Below, piece after piece: positions 19,142-22,603 of a DNA stretch of 22,603 bases; position 1 is the stretch's first letter, and every line of letters begins with the position of its first letter. Position numbers and translations under genes: made by a program. The stretch spans positions 344,351 to 366,953 of the forward strand of contig NW_003106596.1 in the NCBI RefSeq assembly GCF_000003605.2. Direction: 5' to 3'. The DNA comes from Saccoglossus kowalevskii. Its lineage: Eukaryota; Hemichordata; Enteropneusta; Harrimaniidae. A model generated the notes under the pieces. It did not search any database. It was not told the origin of the DNA and saw nothing but the letters and a program-made list of their open reading frames with translations.

Positions 19142-22100
19142 CACATTTCAATTAATCTTATGACAATTGTGTGCAATTTTTAAAAATGTTATTCGTTAAG
19201 CAAACAATAACCTTGTTAACCCATCTATCAATCGAGTAAATGACATTCACAAACGACGTGACAAAGTGACGTAGTCGTTTTGTAAAGCGCGCCATCTTTT
19301 GTTGTATCTTGCTGATCGATGTTCTTTTGCTCGTTAATGTATATTTAATTAAATTGAAAGATGGCAAGAAATGATGTAATGTATAGTTTCTACAAATGAT
19401 TGAATATGTTTGTTTAAAAAAGGACAAACACTGAATTAATGCGTTGAATTTATATGTTAGCAACGGCCCGTTTAAACATTTTACGTCGAACTAGGGAGTT
19501 TTGCAGTATGGAGCAAACTTGTTGTCGTTGTTTGCAGATTAAAAACTAAACATCGCCATGCACTAACTAGCTGTCCAGGCAACGATCACTCCCCTGTACA
19601 CACATGAATACGTCTATATTGATTACACACCCTTCAATTTATATTCTTTTGGAAAATAGTCGGCGGGACGAAACGTCCATGCGAAATTCAGGTAAGACAG
19701 ATTTTATTGTTAATAGCGTTGTGTATATTCATATATAGTAGTAATAATACAAACAATATAACGTCAACTAAATTGCGCAAAATAATAACAATTTGTAAAA
19801 TGAGGTTTTGTCACATTTCAAGCACATTTTTGCCTTAGTTGTGTTTGTAGTCACAAAAACGCTAATCATACAGGAGTTTGAACAATGTGAACCATGGCAG
19901 TAGTATATTAGTAATATGGTGCAACAAACGAATGTTAAAAAAAACGACATAATTTTGTTTTAAAATATTGGATCTTAATGGGAAAGAACATATACCAATG
20001 ATGTGAGAGTTAGCTTCCAAACGATTATCCACGATATTATTAATGTTGTATGCATACACGAACAAAATACACAAATACCCTTTCAGAGTGAATAGGCGGT
20101 TTAGTTAGTGTAACAGCAAGTGCCGGGTATTAATTGCTAATATGACGAGGAACTCGTTTAGTGCCCTGAGCTTTTGCCTTCAGCGTTGCGTGAGAACGAC
20201 GACAACACATATACGCATACTTTGAGTGGATGTGGCGGGAATTATATCCAACAGCGGTTCTATATTTAGAATATTTTATTCAATCCATCGTGGATTAAAT
20301 ATCCAGAATTGACATTTCGGTCTCTTCAACCATTCTAACAAATAAATATAATCAGTCAAATGGTATTATTCAACGGTAACAGACTCTAGAGTATTCATAC
20401 AATATGTGTATTACGTCTGTGGGACTGAAGTACCAATTTGCACACTCCAATGTTGTTGAAATGTGGTTAAATTTCAGTTACACATCACTGAGTGAGTCGC
20501 ATGTGTTCTAATTCATTGAAGCGATGATTTGAGTGTGGACCATATCCACATGTTTCGTCATACGTACGTTTAAAAACACATGCGTATTGTATATGAAATA
20601 AATTATTTTTAGGCAAAAGTACTTTAAAGTACAACATATAATAGAAAATGACTTGAATCAATTGTTAAAGTATTTTGTTCATTACTGACTGGGTGCTATA
20701 TCTTTAGGACGATTGTCTATTGTGTTAATAAACCGTGGCGGCACGATATGTTATCAAAAACCACCCAATATTTCGTCTATCACTCGTGCGTATATGTGGC
20801 AGAACTCTTCAAAATCCTTCGACAAACTAGCCCACGAAGTGATATGAATATATTATATAGCAAATCCTTTAGTAAAATCAAAATTCGGTTCGATTTTCTT
20901 CTAATTTATTGCGAGTTTTGAATGCAAATTGAATTACTGGTAACTCAATTTAAAGTACATTTACGGGAACCAGATGTGTCCATTTTTACCAAAATTCAGA
21001 ACATCACTCTACTTTGCCTAATTTAAACATTTCCCATGAAGACATCTGTATATTTCAGTACATCAAACAATTAAATCTATATTTGAGTTTCACAGCAACT
21101 TATAAACCGACTTGTCAGAAATGTTATCAATGGTAATCACAAAAATATGAAGTGTATTTAAACTATTTTTACTCCACAAACAGTAAGTGGCATCTCATGT
21201 ATTGATTTAACCTCAGATCAAAGTATTGTGCTTGGGTCTGTTTCATTCCGTAATTGCGAATGGATTTTCTCAATGTACAACTATGAAGTTTCCGCTAAAT
21301 GTATTCTTCAAAGCACATGGTAACTTTATTTGAGATTTATCTCAGTAACGCTATGTTTCTCGAGAGTCAATTCTTAAGTACATTCACAAATAACTGATCA
21401 ATGTTTACCCAGAAGATTTACACTTTGCTCTAATCTGAAAATTGCTTTTACAATTCAAATAATGTTAGATGTTTAAAATAAGTCAATGGGTGAATTATAT
21501 TTCATTTTGAATAACGACTTGCAGTATCATAATAGTAATTTAGAATGCAGTCTCCATAATAAATCACATAACGAGGGATATTGGAAGGCAAAACAGCATA
21601 GAAGTATAGCAAATTTTTCGACACGCATTTTGTGGTTGCTGCAGGTTTTAATAAATTATAGTCCGGTGGGTAAGGTGATCATCAATAGCTTTTTGATTAG
21701 TTTAATCATATTCTCTTAACAGTTATATATAATAGTATCTAGGTGACAGTGTGAGTAACAGAAATGTTATTGTGTCCGAGCAAATACTTTTAAGAAATTT
21801 ATTTTTGGAACGATGCGACTTAAATGGCATGATGATCTTCGATATATAATGATTACATGCAATGCAAAACCTTAAAAAATAATTGTACCACGTGTTTCAG
21901 AATGTCGAAAAATTACATTTATCCACAATATTTTTGTAGTCATTTTGTCAATACAAATGAAAATACAAATGCAAAAACTCAACCAAATTTAAATTTGTCA
22001 TGCATCGTGCATTGTTAACAATAGAAGTGCTGTCACTGTGACAACATTCCTTGTAGCCGAACCAAATTAATATGCGATTTCTGCTCGAGAATATAGCACT

Positions 22101-22603
22101 CCTACATAATAATAGTTTTATTCGATATTTTGAGCTTAGATAGATAAGACTTGATTATTAATAACTTTGTATACCTTGGTCTGAATATTTGATATTATGA
22201 TAGCCATATCTGTATTTGTTCCTTATAGCTGTAGAAAACCTTTTCCAATATAGCGGTTATAGTTGAAAAGTGCACGAGGCCATAATACCCTCTTGTGAAT
22301 TTGAAGGAACGCGTCGCATAAACCTGCCAGTACATATGAATATCACTGCTCGACCAAAATGCGGAATAATGAACTCTTGAAGCTAATATTTCTAATAATT
22401 CCCAATTCAGTCAATCACTGCAGATTAAGTACTTGATTGAATCGATTATTTCTCTAATAAATATCATCTCATGTGTCACATCATGCCAAGATGAGCATTC
22501 GACTTATTCAAGCAGACAGGTCAATTTCGCTCGTCGCTTTGGTATGTCGTGTTTCAATGCCTGTAATGCTCGATTATATACGTAGATATTGTTGTTGTCA
22601 TTG
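19142..22603. other. Long gene-free flank
   Basis: Only short AT-rich open frames on either strand (for example 19158-19463 minus, 21486-21719 plus), with no family motif or splice-consistent extension. Two perfect mini-hairpins occur: GGACG-AAA-CGTCC at 19666-19678 and AATCCA-TCG-TGGATT at 20282-20296. No transposon protein was recognised. Confidence 0.6.

Noticed and set aside
19158-19463. Minus-strand 101-codon open frame as a gene
   Set aside because: No family motif or plausible neighbouring exons. The length is within chance for this composition.
19640-19700. Hammerhead ribozyme suggested by GGACGAAAC
   Set aside because: No CTGANGA core lies upstream, and no matching stem I/III arms are visible on either strand.
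1-22603. tRNA or other structural RNA genes
   Set aside because: A scan by eye for B-box-like GGTTCGAATCC words and paired A boxes on both strands found none that were convincing. A tRNAscan-SE run would settle it.

Overview
The window looks like nuclear DNA from an invertebrate animal, probably a marine bilaterian. It is strongly AT-rich, with one protein-coding gene split by GT-AG introns. The flanks are long and gene-poor, and the only other recognisable coding sequences are decayed retroelements. Nothing looks bacterial: there are no operons, ribosome binding sites, tRNA or rRNA genes, or CRISPR arrays. I cannot name the species. A hemichordate, brachiopod or other lophotrochozoan or deuterostome invertebrate would fit.

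The main feature is a complete, apparently intact class A (rhodopsin-type) neuropeptide GPCR of the tachykinin receptor family on the + strand. Four coding exons (4278-4939, 6716-6866, 7259-7458, 9628-9820) join with matching phases into 402 codons (401 residues plus stop). All seven membrane segments and the standard motifs are present. The second exon is 151 bp and ends in phase 0 after the KRK of intracellular loop 3, as I recall for the corresponding exon of vertebrate tachykinin receptors, so the gene structure appears old.

Layout. 1-4170: no recognisable gene, with one diverged 83-bp-period duplication. 4172-9820: receptor gene, with a TATA-like box about 100 bp before the first ATG. 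Intron 3 holds an in-phase candidate alternative last exon and a cluster of ATGGCGG and TGACGTA motifs. 9821-11800: 3' flank with candidate poly(A) signals, a fold-back repeat, and unexplained splice-like and promoter-like signals. 11805-13415: broken gag-protease relic of a Ty3/gypsy LTR retrotransposon. 14950-15708: 3' end of a non-LTR retrotransposon (LINE) with its short 3' UTR and AT tail. 15983-16475: a second, more decayed LINE relic of another type in the same orientation. 17935-18306: degenerate 22-bp minisatellite. 19018-19141: small segment with 12-bp terminal inverted repeats. 19142-22603: nothing recognisable.

The receptor would act alone at the plasma membrane of neurons or target cells, coupling to G proteins after binding a tachykinin-like amidated peptide. 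No peptide precursor gene was seen here. I did not find a clear new multi-gene system. The most useful leads are the possible alternative receptor C-terminus, the recurrent CAAAATGGCGG motif, and the gene order implied by the gypsy relic.
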